This document shows positions 17,601 through 25,997 of a stretch of 40,885 nucleotides of DNA, piece after piece (position 1 is the first letter of the stretch; every line of letters starts with the position of its first letter). The notes below the pieces were generated by a model. The model was given only the letters and a program-made list of their open reading frames with translations, searched no databases and was not told where the DNA came from. This DNA is from a virus: the IMG/VR virus record IMGVR_UViG_3300009104_000045, positions 1 through 40,885 of that record. One strand, given 5' to 3'. The position numbers and the translations under genes are program-made.

Positions 17601-18642
17601 GCCATTAGATTCAAATAAGGTAGGAATTTTCTTTTCACCAACAGATGTAATTAATCAAGATATTATCGAGTCAGTAGCAGATATAGATTTTAACCAAGAG
17701 ATTGGTGACCCAAGAGACCAAAAGAAATTATTTTATAGAGGATTAAAGAAATTAGCAGATTCATACTTCCAAAAATATACAGGAACAAATAGTTTCTGGG
17801 ATTATATGAGGTTAGTAAAATATTATGACCAGGCTATATTTGAACAAATTAAGAAAGTAATGCCAGCAAGAGTTAAATATAATTTTGGTTTATTAGTAGA
17901 ACCTACTATTTTAGAACGCTCAAAGAATATAGTTGGTAAAACACCAAGTGTAGAAAGTTTAGTTAAGGTTGGAGAGATAAATGTTGGTTTATTAGAAGCA
18001 ACTCAATCTTGGAGAAGACCAGTAACATCAATAACTTCATCTTACACAGATTATACAGGAATATTATCAGAAAGTTTCAATAGAGAACAATCAGTTTATT
18101 TAATAGGAAGTGCTTCACTTTCATCTTCCCTTGATGATTACAGATACATAAATACTAAAGTTAGAACAAAAGAAGTATATTATCTAACATCAAGTATTTC
18201 AGAAAGAAATTATGATATAACACTTACACCTGGTTTATCAAGTAGTGTTATTTATGAACCAGATATATTATTCAATGAAGCGATAATGCCATATTATTCG
18301 TCATCAAGAGAACATCCAATTCTTAAAGAAAGAGAGATTTTTTACACGAGTGGTTCAGCAAGAGGGGCAGGAATAGGAGCTACTTCTATACGAATGGAGT
18401 TAGCACCATTATCAAGTTCTCTATATCACGCGTATTCATCATCCTTGAAAGCCGCAGAAGTCCAACTACCTTCAGATTATTTATCAGCATTTAGAAGAAG
18501 TGGGTTTGAAGGAGTAAAGAATACGATAGACACAACAATTGATGGTGGATTACCAATAGAAGTTAAAGCTTCACAAGGAACTGCAGTGATAACACGAGCA
18601 GAAGGTAGTGGTAAAAAACTTGAAGTAATAAGAAAGAAATAA
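14653..18642 (+). CDS. Large baseplate/tail protein with LamG-like domain
   Basis: 1329 residues. N-terminal beta domains (about 1-160); a helical middle with RKRLENFWTKMERYEYY and DMTGHYFDNVWVYIKAFEDI; the segment ILKTKGTKESIQALVNAYGI (about 612-631), a hallmark of large marine-phage baseplate proteins; a concanavalin/LamG-like region (about 660-890) ending FTGSLQELRLWNAPLTQSAF; then KLADSYFQKYTGTNSFWDYM and a Ser-rich C-terminus. The LamG-like part may bind host glycans. Largest structural gene lying wholly within the window. Ends before an intergenic region that carries a new promoter motif. Confidence 0.7.
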   Translation: MDFKLKYGPNFYVDNNINLFTITNEVSRGKFTLQADFSEAPEGQHSHKIDSVVWKIKRNSGTGGTTLVSEDQTNTNHLEKDMKSFGTGDYTIELLYTYSYRLQDFDGTEIVTKNGTLDSPFGIIDVSSGDGAGEEGGDSSDKTSNKIYVSYKSKIKSIDKEGGIVETEIPFNKDSYLESLGYSGSLKDGATQNQKSENWAINYNSMDAKNLNVLLNVDGNKSVIVNSNIDAETTKIEPYSVVLKTYEPISQDVFTKQKVNVVKEMIEPIKDTIRLVPFNDADLGDRYLYQPNDKSPEYIDNLRTSNKTQEDLLTSDNFLSGSLFNEILSGSNQADINVDYNDYGNFSTFGSVRKRLENFWTKMERYEYYSKESGSLAALTASGVFKSEIVKNEELKNGIVNNFDHFEKYLFFESSSANTSSFGLEFDTSWPKENSTKPHNPLSVSSSAVATWYNNNIISASNYDQNNPNRLINLIPEYIKRDDNTITYNTASYDSGSALYNKRDDASNKPFLDFLDMTGHYFDNVWVYIKAFEDIYDRREKLNEGLSKDLVWAVSNAFGWRQPSGKELVDLHRYFKGQFLSGSVYSTYSVETEKDLEREIWNRVLTSMPYILKTKGTKESIQALVNAYGIPPTILRINEYGGADNKDYQPTFDIQQRFMKALDFKGSQYILSQWKEASGSLRPPDTVEFRFRTPSSSNQVLLAKDNEFLVRLKEEGSTTDNKGRVEFILSSSAGTGSVSSSLFPVYNNEFWSVGVTRESSSGYDVTSPTHRTGSYNVSQSLKYNLYVKQYEAGRSKILYDSATTLTVSGGAALSNSLNGQWTASGNLYWGSTGSFGSTLGVEFTGSLQELRLWNAPLTQSAFDNHTAAPRAINGNHASASFTDLIFRLRLDENKNLSTSSGSRNVAPDQTTFAATSSAFQTGSAVGFTANTYVNVEQEEKRLVPNVGLNRKTNTKVRIEKNWLPTGSFLSPDHRTELGSYDTMPLDSNKVGIFFSPTDVINQDIIESVADIDFNQEIGDPRDQKKLFYRGLKKLADSYFQKYTGTNSFWDYMRLVKYYDQAIFEQIKKVMPARVKYNFGLLVEPTILERSKNIVGKTPSVESLVKVGEINVGLLEATQSWRRPVTSITSSYTDYTGILSESFNREQSVYLIGSASLSSSLDDYRYINTKVRTKEVYYLTSSISERNYDITLTPGLSSSVIYEPDILFNEAIMPYYSSSREHPILKEREIFYTSGSARGAGIGATSIRMELAPLSSSLYHAYSSSLKAAEVQLPSDYLSAFRRSGFEGVKNTIDTTIDGGLPIEVKASQGTAVITRAEGSGKKLEVIRKK

Positions 18643-18665
18643 TTTAATCAAAAATTTTGTTTTCA

Positions 18666-18676
18666 TATATTTATAA
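18666..18676 (+). promoter_or_regulatory. Putative phage (late) promoter motif TATATTTATAA
   Basis: Near-copy of the repeated 11-mer, in the 91-base gap before the gene at 18734. One base differs from the 3163/6839/24735 copies. Confidence 0.55.
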
Positions 18677-18733
18677 TTGACACCAAGAAGTTTCACAAAT
18701 GAATTCAAAATTACACACAAACAGGAGTATTTA

Positions 18734-19318
18734 ATGGGAGTTTTAGACAATACCACCGTAACGGTTGACGCGATATTAACGAAAAAAGGTCGTGAGTTAT
18801 TAGCAAAAGGACAAGGTCAATTTAACATAACAAAATTTTCTTTGGGAGATGACGAAATAGATTATAATTTATATGATGTTAGTCACCCAAATGGTTCTAA
18901 TTTTTATGGAGAAGCAATAGAGAATATGAATCTATTAGAAGCTATTCCAAACGAGAATTTAGCATTAAAATATCCACTTGGTGATATTGAAGCAACCAGT
19001 GATGGAGATTCTACAAGTGGTAATTATGTATTATCAGTTAATCCAACATCACTTACTATGAAATCAGGTGAGAGAAATACATTTACTGCTCAAATAACTA
19101 ATTGGTCAGGAACACCAAACTTTACATTTGCTTTAAGTAGCACTGATTACGCTACTCTTGATGCACAAAGTGCAACAGCAGGAACTGTAAGAGTTACAGG
19201 TAAACCAGTTAATACAAATAGACAAGTTGTATTGACAATAAATGAAACAAATACTGGAAAATCTAAGACAGTTAATATAACAATACAACCATCATCAAAA
19301 GGTGATACAATAAAATAG
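18734..19318 (+). CDS. Virion protein with Ig-like domain
   Basis: 194 residues from the ATG at 18734, which has AGGAG; a longer frame from 18677 starts at a TTG inside the promoter region and is rejected. The N-terminus VTVDAILTKKGRELLAKGQG followed by FSLGDDEIDYNLYD is a motif of conserved structural proteins of large phages. From about residue 98 to the end there is an Ig-like sandwich (LSVNPTSLTMKSGERNTFTA ... NRQVVLTINETN), as in phage surface proteins that bind cell or mucus glycans. It heads a group of three tail genes. Confidence 0.65.
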   Translation: MGVLDNTTVTVDAILTKKGRELLAKGQGQFNITKFSLGDDEIDYNLYDVSHPNGSNFYGEAIENMNLLEAIPNENLALKYPLGDIEATSDGDSTSGNYVLSVNPTSLTMKSGERNTFTAQITNWSGTPNFTFALSSTDYATLDAQSATAGTVRVTGKPVNTNRQVVLTINETNTGKSKTVNITIQPSSKGDTIK

Positions 19319-19330
19319 AAGGAATAGGAA

Positions 19331-20434
19331 ATGAGTAAAGTAACATTTGATTTAAATAGAGATATCGTATCAGAGGATAATCAAACTCTAACATCAGGTA
19401 TTTGGTCAGAAGGAGCCTCATCCCTAACAGCTTTCTATACATCATCTACACAATCAAGTTCTAATGGACAATACTTTTTACAAGTATATAACAAAGATAC
19501 ATCAGATTCAACATCTGCTAAACAATTCGCAATTATGTATGGACATAAAGGTGGAAGTGGTTCATTAGGTAAACCTGGAACAGCAGGTGGTAGAGATACA
19601 GCCGCTGTGTATGGACAATTATTAAATTTAACACAACCACCAGAAACAGAATTATTTGATTTTGGTAGCACTACTGCTTTAACTAACCATCACATTTTTG
19701 GAATCTTATTTGACAGAAGTCGTATGAGAGAAAAAGTAGACCCAGGAAATTGGGAATTAGTTTTAGCGGGGCCAAATGGTTCAGCTACACAAAAAGTATC
19801 ATTAATTGATGATAGTTCTACAAACACATCAACTATTAATGATAATGGGGTTACAGAATACAATGTTGTAACTGGTTCTATACAAGGTGGTTCAACAACT
19901 ATTCACACAGCTGCCTCTTCAATGGCAGCCGCAACAGGTTCTTATGGTAAGTTTTATCCAGATTTTGGATTGATTGTTTTAAGTGCTAACGCATTAGAAA
20001 AATCACAACTTGGTGGTAAAGGAGCCGCTAAACCAGCGTTTAGTCCATATTTTGAATTTACTTCTTTTGTTGATACAGATTACACAGGTTCAAATACACT
20101 ATATAATGTAGCTTCACATAGTTTACATAGATTTTTTGACTCAATGAGTTCAGGTTCATTATTCCAAGCTCGTAGAGAAGAAGTAGTAAGTTCAACTCAC
20201 TATTTTTGTAGAGTAAGAAACGATAAATTTAATAGAAGTAACAATCCAACTTGGGTTACTGGTTCAGACGGAACACCAAGAATTCAATCATTTAAAACAA
20301 GTCCAAAGACTTATCTTACAACAGTAGGATTATATAATGACGCTGATGAACTATTAGCGGTAGCAAAATTAAGTCAACCAATTCTAAAATCAAAATCAAG
20401 AGAAGCTCTGATTAAAGTTAAATTAGACTTTTAA
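19331..20434 (+). CDS. Tail structural protein, paralogue A
   Basis: 367 residues, Ser/Gly/Thr-rich and beta-strand-rich. The C-terminus KTYLTTVGLYNDADELLAVAK followed by SQPI and a final KVKLDF is shared with the next gene (NPYITSIGLYNSNNELLAIGK, KPI, VRFDV), so the two are diverged tandem copies at least in that domain. The family (T-x-I/V-G-L-Y-N-x-x-x-E-L-L-A) is common in structural proteins of marine myophages, often next to gp6-like genes. Sheath-associated, collar or fibre function cannot be decided. Confidence 0.6.
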   Translation: MSKVTFDLNRDIVSEDNQTLTSGIWSEGASSLTAFYTSSTQSSSNGQYFLQVYNKDTSDSTSAKQFAIMYGHKGGSGSLGKPGTAGGRDTAAVYGQLLNLTQPPETELFDFGSTTALTNHHIFGILFDRSRMREKVDPGNWELVLAGPNGSATQKVSLIDDSSTNTSTINDNGVTEYNVVTGSIQGGSTTIHTAASSMAAATGSYGKFYPDFGLIVLSANALEKSQLGGKGAAKPAFSPYFEFTSFVDTDYTGSNTLYNVASHSLHRFFDSMSSGSLFQARREEVVSSTHYFCRVRNDKFNRSNNPTWVTGSDGTPRIQSFKTSPKTYLTTVGLYNDADELLAVAKLSQPILKSKSREALIKVKLDF

Positions 20435-20449
20435 TAGGGGATATCATCA

Positions 20450-21601
20450 ATGGGTATCTATAAAAATCTAAAACCCGAAGATGTCGCACTTAGGTCATTT
20501 CAAGTCCATAAGGAGTTCACATTTACAAATATCGATAGTGGTAGTGGAGTCTACGGAATTCGTGCCATAAGTGGTAGTATCTATAATTTCAAATCATCAA
20601 CAGCAAATTCACAAAGTTTCGGAGAATATAATTCCATCTCAGCATCATTAGGAAAAAAACCTTATTGGGCAACTTATTACGAAATCCCGACATACGGTAT
20701 GATAAATTCAACATTCTATTATGATATTAATGTAATAGACGCACAAGATGTAGATTTAACTCATTGGAATAAAGTTAGTTCTTCAAGAGACCCATTTATA
20801 TCAGTTTCAGGTTCAGATTTTCCTGATAGAATTTTACGAACTAAATTTCAATCACGAGATTTACACGCTTCAGCATCAATAATATCAATACCACAAGAAT
20901 TTTGGGGAGAACAAATAAAACCAAAATCAGTTACAATCACAGATAATAGCACAGATATCACAATGACATTAAAAGACGATGGATTAGGAAATATTTATGA
21001 TAATACCTATTCATCATCATTTACAATAGCTTCTGAATCGTTTGGAACAGATGGTCAAATTACTGGTAGTATAGTCGGTAATGTTATGTATAATCACGGA
21101 CTAATTATTATTACAGACACTGGTTCTTATAAAGATGTAGGAAACACTGGTGGTTCAGATGGTTGGTCAGTAAAATTTAAAGGAACTCAAACTATCTATG
21201 AAAGAGAAATACAATGTTCATCTGAAAGAGGAGAATTTCAGATAAGTAATAATCTATCAATAACACCTGGTTATAGTGGTAGTCAAAGAATAGAAGCAGG
21301 ATTTTTAAGTGGTAGTTATGGAACACAACACAGATTATTAACACCAATTTGGCCAGCAAGTTCATCATTTAAGACAAAGACAGAAACAAATGAAGCAGGA
21401 AATAGTTATACTGTAAATGATTTATATGAAGGAACAAGTTCAATACACAATTTCGCAACAGGTTCAGACTTCAATCCATACATCACATCAATAGGATTAT
21501 ATAACTCTAATAACGAATTATTAGCGATTGGTAAGTTAGCTAAACCAATAAAGAACGAAAAAGAATTAGATATGAATTTTGTTGTAAGATTTGATGTATA
21601 A
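20450..21601 (+). CDS. Tail structural protein, paralogue B
   Basis: 383 residues. Shares the C-terminal signature (ITSIGLYNSNNELLAIGKLA) with the preceding gene and has the same Ser/Gly-rich strands, but a distinct N-terminus (KNLKPEDVALRSFQVHKEF). Start ATG follows AGGGG. Last gene of this structural group; a new promoter motif follows within 16 bases of the stop. Likely a virion component; no enzyme motif. Confidence 0.6.
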   Translation: MGIYKNLKPEDVALRSFQVHKEFTFTNIDSGSGVYGIRAISGSIYNFKSSTANSQSFGEYNSISASLGKKPYWATYYEIPTYGMINSTFYYDINVIDAQDVDLTHWNKVSSSRDPFISVSGSDFPDRILRTKFQSRDLHASASIISIPQEFWGEQIKPKSVTITDNSTDITMTLKDDGLGNIYDNTYSSSFTIASESFGTDGQITGSIVGNVMYNHGLIIITDTGSYKDVGNTGGSDGWSVKFKGTQTIYEREIQCSSERGEFQISNNLSITPGYSGSQRIEAGFLSGSYGTQHRLLTPIWPASSSFKTKTETNEAGNSYTVNDLYEGTSSIHNFATGSDFNPYITSIGLYNSNNELLAIGKLAKPIKNEKELDMNFVVRFDV

Positions 21602-21616
21602 TAAAATTAAAACATC

Positions 21617-21627
21617 TATATTTATAT
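21617..21627 (+). promoter_or_regulatory. Putative phage (late) promoter motif TATATTTATAT
   Basis: Copy of the recurrent AT motif, 15 bases before the basic microprotein start and followed by an AAGGAGAT ribosome site. It would drive the 48-residue basic protein and the 971-residue polyvalent protein. Confidence 0.6.
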
Positions 21628-21641
21628 AAGGAGATATAAAT

Positions 21642-21788
21642 ATGCCAAACAGAGCTGCAAAAGATAGAAAAGCAAAAAGACAAAAATTAAATGCTAAATG
21701 GGCAAGAGAAGGTAGAACAGCGAACCAACATAAGAAATGGAAAGCTAAAAATCCACAAGCAAACCGTCCTGTATATGGGAGAAGATAA
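21642..21788 (+). CDS. 48-residue highly basic protein
   Basis: ATG with a textbook AAGGAG site, 48 codons, TAA immediately followed by the start of the next gene. Composition is extreme: 17 Lys/Arg and one His against one Asp and one Glu, with two Trp and no Cys. The first half reads like one long basic helix (KDRKAKRQKLNAKWAREG) and the end is NRPVYGRR. This suits binding to nucleic acid, or a packaged internal protein that neutralises DNA charge. It is expressed from the same putative promoter as the polyvalent protein. No family recognised. Confidence 0.7.
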   Translation: MPNRAAKDRKAKRQKLNAKWAREGRTANQHKKWKAKNPQANRPVYGRR

Positions 21789-21789
21789 A

Positions 21790-24705
21790 ATGATAGGAGT
21801 AAAAGAAGACATAAAACAAGATGTTATTAAAAGTTTCGCTATCAGAAACTCTCTAAATTCAAATATATGGAAAGATGGAAAGATAGACCCAGAGATTAGA
21901 TTAAAACTATTAACCATAGGTAAAAATTTTTTTAAAGATTTAGAATTAGAACCAAATGTAAAACTATACGATATAACTTTAACAGGTAGTATTTCTAATT
22001 ACAATTGGTCAAAATTTTCAGATGTAGATTTACATTTAAGATTAGATTTTAGTGAAGTAGATGACGATAAAAATTTTGTAAAAAATTATATGTTAGCTAA
22101 AAAAACTATATGGAACGACAAACACGATATTACAATTTATGATTTTCCAGTAGAAGTTTATGTAGAAGATATAGGTGATACTCACATAGCTTCTGGATTA
22201 TATTCAATTTTAAAAGATAAATGGTTAGTTATTCCAAAAAAGAAAGAATTAAAGATTGACCTTGACGATATTCGTTCCAAGGCAGAAGGATATGTAGGTT
22301 CTATTGAGACTTTAAAAGAGTTAATGAAACTTGGTAGATATAAAAAAGTAGTCCAAATGATTGACGATATAAAATCTAAATTAAAACGAATGAGACAATC
22401 AGGATTAGAAAAAGGTGGGGAATTTTCAGTTGAAAATTTAGCGTTCAAAGCACTTCGTCGTTCACCGTTCATTGCAACTATTTCTAAAATGAAAGTGGAT
22501 GCATATGATAAAGCAATGACAATGGAAAATGGTATAGTAAAAGAAGATGTCAAAATTCCAGTAAAAGTTGGTGACACCGTTAAAATGGGTAGGTTCAAAA
22601 ATAAAAAAGTTAAAATCAAATCAATCAAATGGAATGAAAAAGGTGATTTACTTTTTAATGGTAGACCAGCTTTAAAGTTTAGATTACCAGAAAAACAAGT
22701 AAGTGAATGTGTAGCATTCTCAAAGAAATGTGGTAAAGATGTTGTATTAGGAAAAAATCGTGATAGAAATTATACACCAGAATTAAAAGTCGTTAGAGAG
22801 ATGAGTGGTAATGGTGTAGAACTTTGTTATATGGTAGACCAAGACACAGACTGGTCTGAAGGTATGAACTCTAAAGGTATTGGATTGGTTAATTCAGCAT
22901 TATTCGTAAAAAGAGATGAAAAAGACTTTGATAAAACAAAGAAAAACAAAGCTCCTTCAAAAGACGGAATTCGTATCAGACACGCATTATCAAAGGACAC
23001 ATTAACAGAAGTTGTTAAATCATTGATTGGGTTTGATAGTGGTGTAAAAGGACACACACTTGTAAGTGATGGAGAAAAATTAGTTGCTATTGAAAACACA
23101 AGTAGAACTAAACCAAAAGTAAAAGTTCACAATATTAATGAATCACCATTAGTTCGTTCTAATCACGGAATTGAACACCCAGAACAAGGATATACAAGAG
23201 GTGAAGATAGAATTTCATCTGAAACAAGAATGAAAAACGCATTAAATCTATTAAACAAAACAAATAAATATAAAGAAATATTCCCACAATTTTATAACCA
23301 CACACAAGATATGGGGCCTAAATATGATTTAGTTAGAGCTCAAAATAAATTATGGACTTCAAGTCAACTTTTAATGAATTTAAATAAGAACGAAATGACT
23401 TTATATCTAATACCTGGAGCAGTAAAATTTGTAGGTGTAGAAAACAGATTACCAAATAATCACAAACCAAAAATAAAATTAAAAGTTCGTCAATACGAAC
23501 ATTCACCACACGACAAATATGATACATTTGTTACCACAGACGAAAAACCTAAAAAAAGTGCTATCAAAGACGCAGATGTAGTTGTGGAAGGAGTTGATGA
23601 CCCTGGAATTCTAAAAGCAATATTTTTAGCAGGTGGGCCTGGTAGTGGAAAAACTTGGGTAGCAAGAGGATTGTTCGGAATACCTGAACGAGTTAATGTT
23701 TCTCAATCTGGATTAAAAATGGTAAATACAGATAAAGAATTAAAATATTTATTAAACAAATATGGTTTCGGAACTAATTTAGATATTTTACCAGACGAAG
23801 TGTTTAAGAATTTAACAGACCCTACACAAAAAGATTATTCTGGATTACGAAGTTTCGCAAAAGAATTAACTGGGGTTAGAAAAGAACAATATATGAATGG
23901 TCGTTTAGGTATGATTATCGATGGAACAGGAGATGATTTCAAAGAGATAAGAAAACAAAAAAGAGAAGTAGAAAAGAAAGGATATGATACTTTTATGATT
24001 TTTGTTAATACTTCGTTAGATATAGCATTACAACGAAATGAAAAACGAGATAGAGTTTTACCAACGGGAATTGTTAAACAATCACACAGAGAAGTAACGA
24101 AAAATATAGGTGGATATCAAGGACTATTCGGTGGTGGTAACTTTTTAGTTATAGATAACAACAAAGATTTAGATGAAGAAAAAGCACAAAAAAGATTTAA
24201 TATGTTGGTAAAAAGAGGTATCAGTAAATTTGTTAATAAACCGATTAAAAATAAAATTGGACAATCTTGGATAAGAAAACAAAAATTATTAAAAAAGATG
24301 CCAAAAGAAAATTTGGAAGATATTGTTTCAGAAGGAAAAAGTTATAAGATTACGAAAGAAAGTTTGAAATTAGTAAAAAAATTAGAGAAAAAGTATAGAG
24401 TAAATTCAAGACTTAAAATCAAATCAGGTAAAACAAAAGGTGAGTATGATTTTATAAATGATATTATCGTATTAAGACCAGAATATAAGAATTTTAAAGA
24501 TTTTTTAGAAACGGTTTTTCACGAAATTTATCACGCAATGGATAGCAAAAGATATGGTAGAAAGAAATTTGTGAAAAAGTATCAAGAAGCAGGTGATATT
24601 GTTGTTAATAAAGGATATGATTTCCACAATGACAATCCATATGAAATTGCAGCTGAAAAATGGGGTATAAAAACAGCAAGACAATATATGAGAAGAAACA
24701 AGTAA
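21790..24705 (+). CDS. Multi-domain polyvalent protein: NTase-like, Ntn-hydrolase-like, P-loop and HExxH domains
   Basis: 971 residues from the ATG at 21790 (GGGAGAAG upstream). Four enzyme-like regions: (1) a nucleotidyltransferase-like site, LTGSISNYNWSKFSDVDLHL, with GS at 66-67 and Asp78/Asp80; (2) an Ntn-hydrolase/C45-like region with Cys307, GKNRD (321-325), GIGLVNSA and RSNHG (456-460); (3) a P-loop domain with GGPGSGKT (615-622) and zeta-toxin/AAA_33-like features; (4) a metallopeptidase HEIYH (911-915) with Glu952 or Glu956 as possible third ligand. Such strings of unrelated enzymes fit the 'polyvalent proteins' described in phages and conjugative elements, thought to be injected with the DNA. 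Nucleophile Cys307 is internal, so activity would need cleavage before it. Confidence 0.75.
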   Translation: MIGVKEDIKQDVIKSFAIRNSLNSNIWKDGKIDPEIRLKLLTIGKNFFKDLELEPNVKLYDITLTGSISNYNWSKFSDVDLHLRLDFSEVDDDKNFVKNYMLAKKTIWNDKHDITIYDFPVEVYVEDIGDTHIASGLYSILKDKWLVIPKKKELKIDLDDIRSKAEGYVGSIETLKELMKLGRYKKVVQMIDDIKSKLKRMRQSGLEKGGEFSVENLAFKALRRSPFIATISKMKVDAYDKAMTMENGIVKEDVKIPVKVGDTVKMGRFKNKKVKIKSIKWNEKGDLLFNGRPALKFRLPEKQVSECVAFSKKCGKDVVLGKNRDRNYTPELKVVREMSGNGVELCYMVDQDTDWSEGMNSKGIGLVNSALFVKRDEKDFDKTKKNKAPSKDGIRIRHALSKDTLTEVVKSLIGFDSGVKGHTLVSDGEKLVAIENTSRTKPKVKVHNINESPLVRSNHGIEHPEQGYTRGEDRISSETRMKNALNLLNKTNKYKEIFPQFYNHTQDMGPKYDLVRAQNKLWTSSQLLMNLNKNEMTLYLIPGAVKFVGVENRLPNNHKPKIKLKVRQYEHSPHDKYDTFVTTDEKPKKSAIKDADVVVEGVDDPGILKAIFLAGGPGSGKTWVARGLFGIPERVNVSQSGLKMVNTDKELKYLLNKYGFGTNLDILPDEVFKNLTDPTQKDYSGLRSFAKELTGVRKEQYMNGRLGMIIDGTGDDFKEIRKQKREVEKKGYDTFMIFVNTSLDIALQRNEKRDRVLPTGIVKQSHREVTKNIGGYQGLFGGGNFLVIDNNKDLDEEKAQKRFNMLVKRGISKFVNKPIKNKIGQSWIRKQKLLKKMPKENLEDIVSEGKSYKITKESLKLVKKLEKKYRVNSRLKIKSGKTKGEYDFINDIIVLRPEYKNFKDFLETVFHEIYHAMDSKRYGRKKFVKKYQEAGDIVVNKGYDFHNDNPYEIAAEKWGIKTARQYMRRNK

Positions 24706-24734
24706 AAAAATAATTGATTTTGGGTAATCTCAAT

Positions 24735-24745
24735 TATATTTATTA
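24735..24745 (+). promoter_or_regulatory. Putative phage promoter motif TATATTTATTA
   Basis: Third exact copy of the 11-mer. It lies only 6 bases before the ATG of the nuclease gene, so a transcript started about 7 bases downstream would have almost no leader. It would serve replication and recombination genes, so the motif may not be strictly late. Confidence 0.5.
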
Positions 24746-24751
24746 TTGGTT

Positions 24752-25105
24752 ATGAAAACGAGAAGTGCTAAAAACAAAGGTAAAAGGTTACAGAATAAAG
24801 TCCGAGATTTAATCTTGGAAAAATTCAAACAATTAGAAGAAGATGATGTTCGTTCAACTACTATGGGAGATAGTGGAGAAGATGTTTTATTATCACCAGC
24901 CGCAAGAAAATTATTTCCATTTGCAGTAGAATGTAAAAATCAAGAGAAGATAAATATCTGGTCGTCAATAGAACAATCAGAACAGAATGCAGGAAAGCAC
25001 ATACCTTTATTAGTTTTCAAACGAAATAGAAGTAAAAAATACGCAGTATTAGAATTTGAAAAGTTATTAGAGTTATTAGATGAAAATAGTAAATCTACTC
25101 AATAG
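24752..25105 (+). CDS. PD-(D/E)xK nuclease-like protein
   Basis: 117 residues. A basic helical N-terminus (KNKGKRLQNKVRDLILEKF), then MGDSGEDVLLSPAARKLFPF and VECKNQEKINIW: the spacing of Glu43/Asp44 and the E-C-K triad (60-62) is the PD-(D/E)xK nuclease core as found in phage Holliday-junction-resolvase-like and VRR-type proteins. A role in recombination or branch processing fits the following primase and Mre11-Rad50 genes. The start at the ATG is used; a TTG two codons upstream is less likely. It overlaps the primase gene by 26 bases. Confidence 0.7.
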   Translation: MKTRSAKNKGKRLQNKVRDLILEKFKQLEEDDVRSTTMGDSGEDVLLSPAARKLFPFAVECKNQEKINIWSSIEQSEQNAGKHIPLLVFKRNRSKKYAVLEFEKLLELLDENSKSTQ

Positions 25106-25997
25106 AGTATTAAAATCACAAGGACAACAATTAACAAAAGAAAACGAATATATGTATTGGAGTCCATTTGTTGCACACCATAAACCTAAATTACAAGTCA
25201 ATATTAAAAATGGTAAATGGCATTGTTGGGTTTCTGGTGAAGGTGGGCACAATTTCTTTCAGTTATTTAAGAAAGTAGGAGTAACACAGAAATATTATGA
25301 TGAATTAAGACAATTATCCAATGAATTTGTTTCTTATGATTATATTCCGAAAACCAAATCAAAAAAAGATGTAAAATTACCAGATGAATATAAACCAATG
25401 TGGATTGAATCCAAAGCACCAATTTATAAACACGCTTTAAAGTATTTAAAATCAAGAGATGTTTCAGAAGATGATATGATTAAATATTCAATTGGTTATT
25501 GTGAAGATGGATTATATTCAAACAGAATTATTATTCCTTCGTATGATGATGAGGGAAAATTAAATTTTTTTGTTGGTAGAGATGTGTTTGATAGTAAATT
25601 AAAATATAGAAATTCACCAACACCGAAAGATATTATTGGATTTGATTTATTTGTAAATTGGGAAGAACCAATATTATTAGTTGAAGGAGCTTTAGATGCA
25701 ATAACAGCAAAAGTAAATTCAATCCCGTTGTTTGGTAAAACAATTATGAACAAATTAAAAAAGAAAATTCTACAAAAGAAAGTTAAAAATCTATATATTG
25801 CACTTGATAATGATGCAGTAAAAGATAGTATGAGAATTGTAGAAGAATTAATGAATGAAGGAATTAAAGTTCATATGATTACAATGACTGAAAAAGACCC
25901 TAATGATTTGGGTTATGAAAAATTTACAGATATAAAAGATTTAACAAAAGAAACTTCTTTTAGACAATTAATGAAATATAAACTTGGGATGGTTTAA
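25080..25997 (+). CDS. Toprim DNA primase, gp61/DnaG-like
   Basis: 305 residues. N-terminal zinc-finger-like region without the usual cysteine set (YWSPFVAHHKPKLQVNIKNG, then KWHCWVSGEGGHNFFQLFKK), as in primases whose CHC2-type fold has lost the metal. Then the RNA-polymerase-core part NRIIIPSYDDEGKLNFFVGR (148-167) and the Toprim motifs ILLVEGALDA with Glu202 and Asp206, and ALDNDA with Asp243/Asp245. It makes RNA primers for lagging-strand synthesis, in T4 with helicase gp41. The start lies inside the nuclease gene; the stop abuts the next TTG start, suggesting coupling. Confidence 0.85.
   Translation: MKIVNLLNRVLKSQGQQLTKENEYMYWSPFVAHHKPKLQVNIKNGKWHCWVSGEGGHNFFQLFKKVGVTQKYYDELRQLSNEFVSYDYIPKTKSKKDVKLPDEYKPMWIESKAPIYKHALKYLKSRDVSEDDMIKYSIGYCEDGLYSNRIIIPSYDDEGKLNFFVGRDVFDSKLKYRNSPTPKDIIGFDLFVNWEEPILLVEGALDAITAKVNSIPLFGKTIMNKLKKKILQKKVKNLYIALDNDAVKDSMRIVEELMNEGIKVHMITMTEKDPNDLGYEKFTDIKDLTKETSFRQLMKYKLGMV

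Noticed and set aside
22182-22628. A 148-codon minus-strand open frame inside the polyvalent gene
   Set aside because: It lies antisense to the region between the NTase and Ntn-like domains, has no ribosome site, and its composition (Ser/Phe/Ile-rich) is what the complement of a Lys/Glu-rich AT-rich gene gives.
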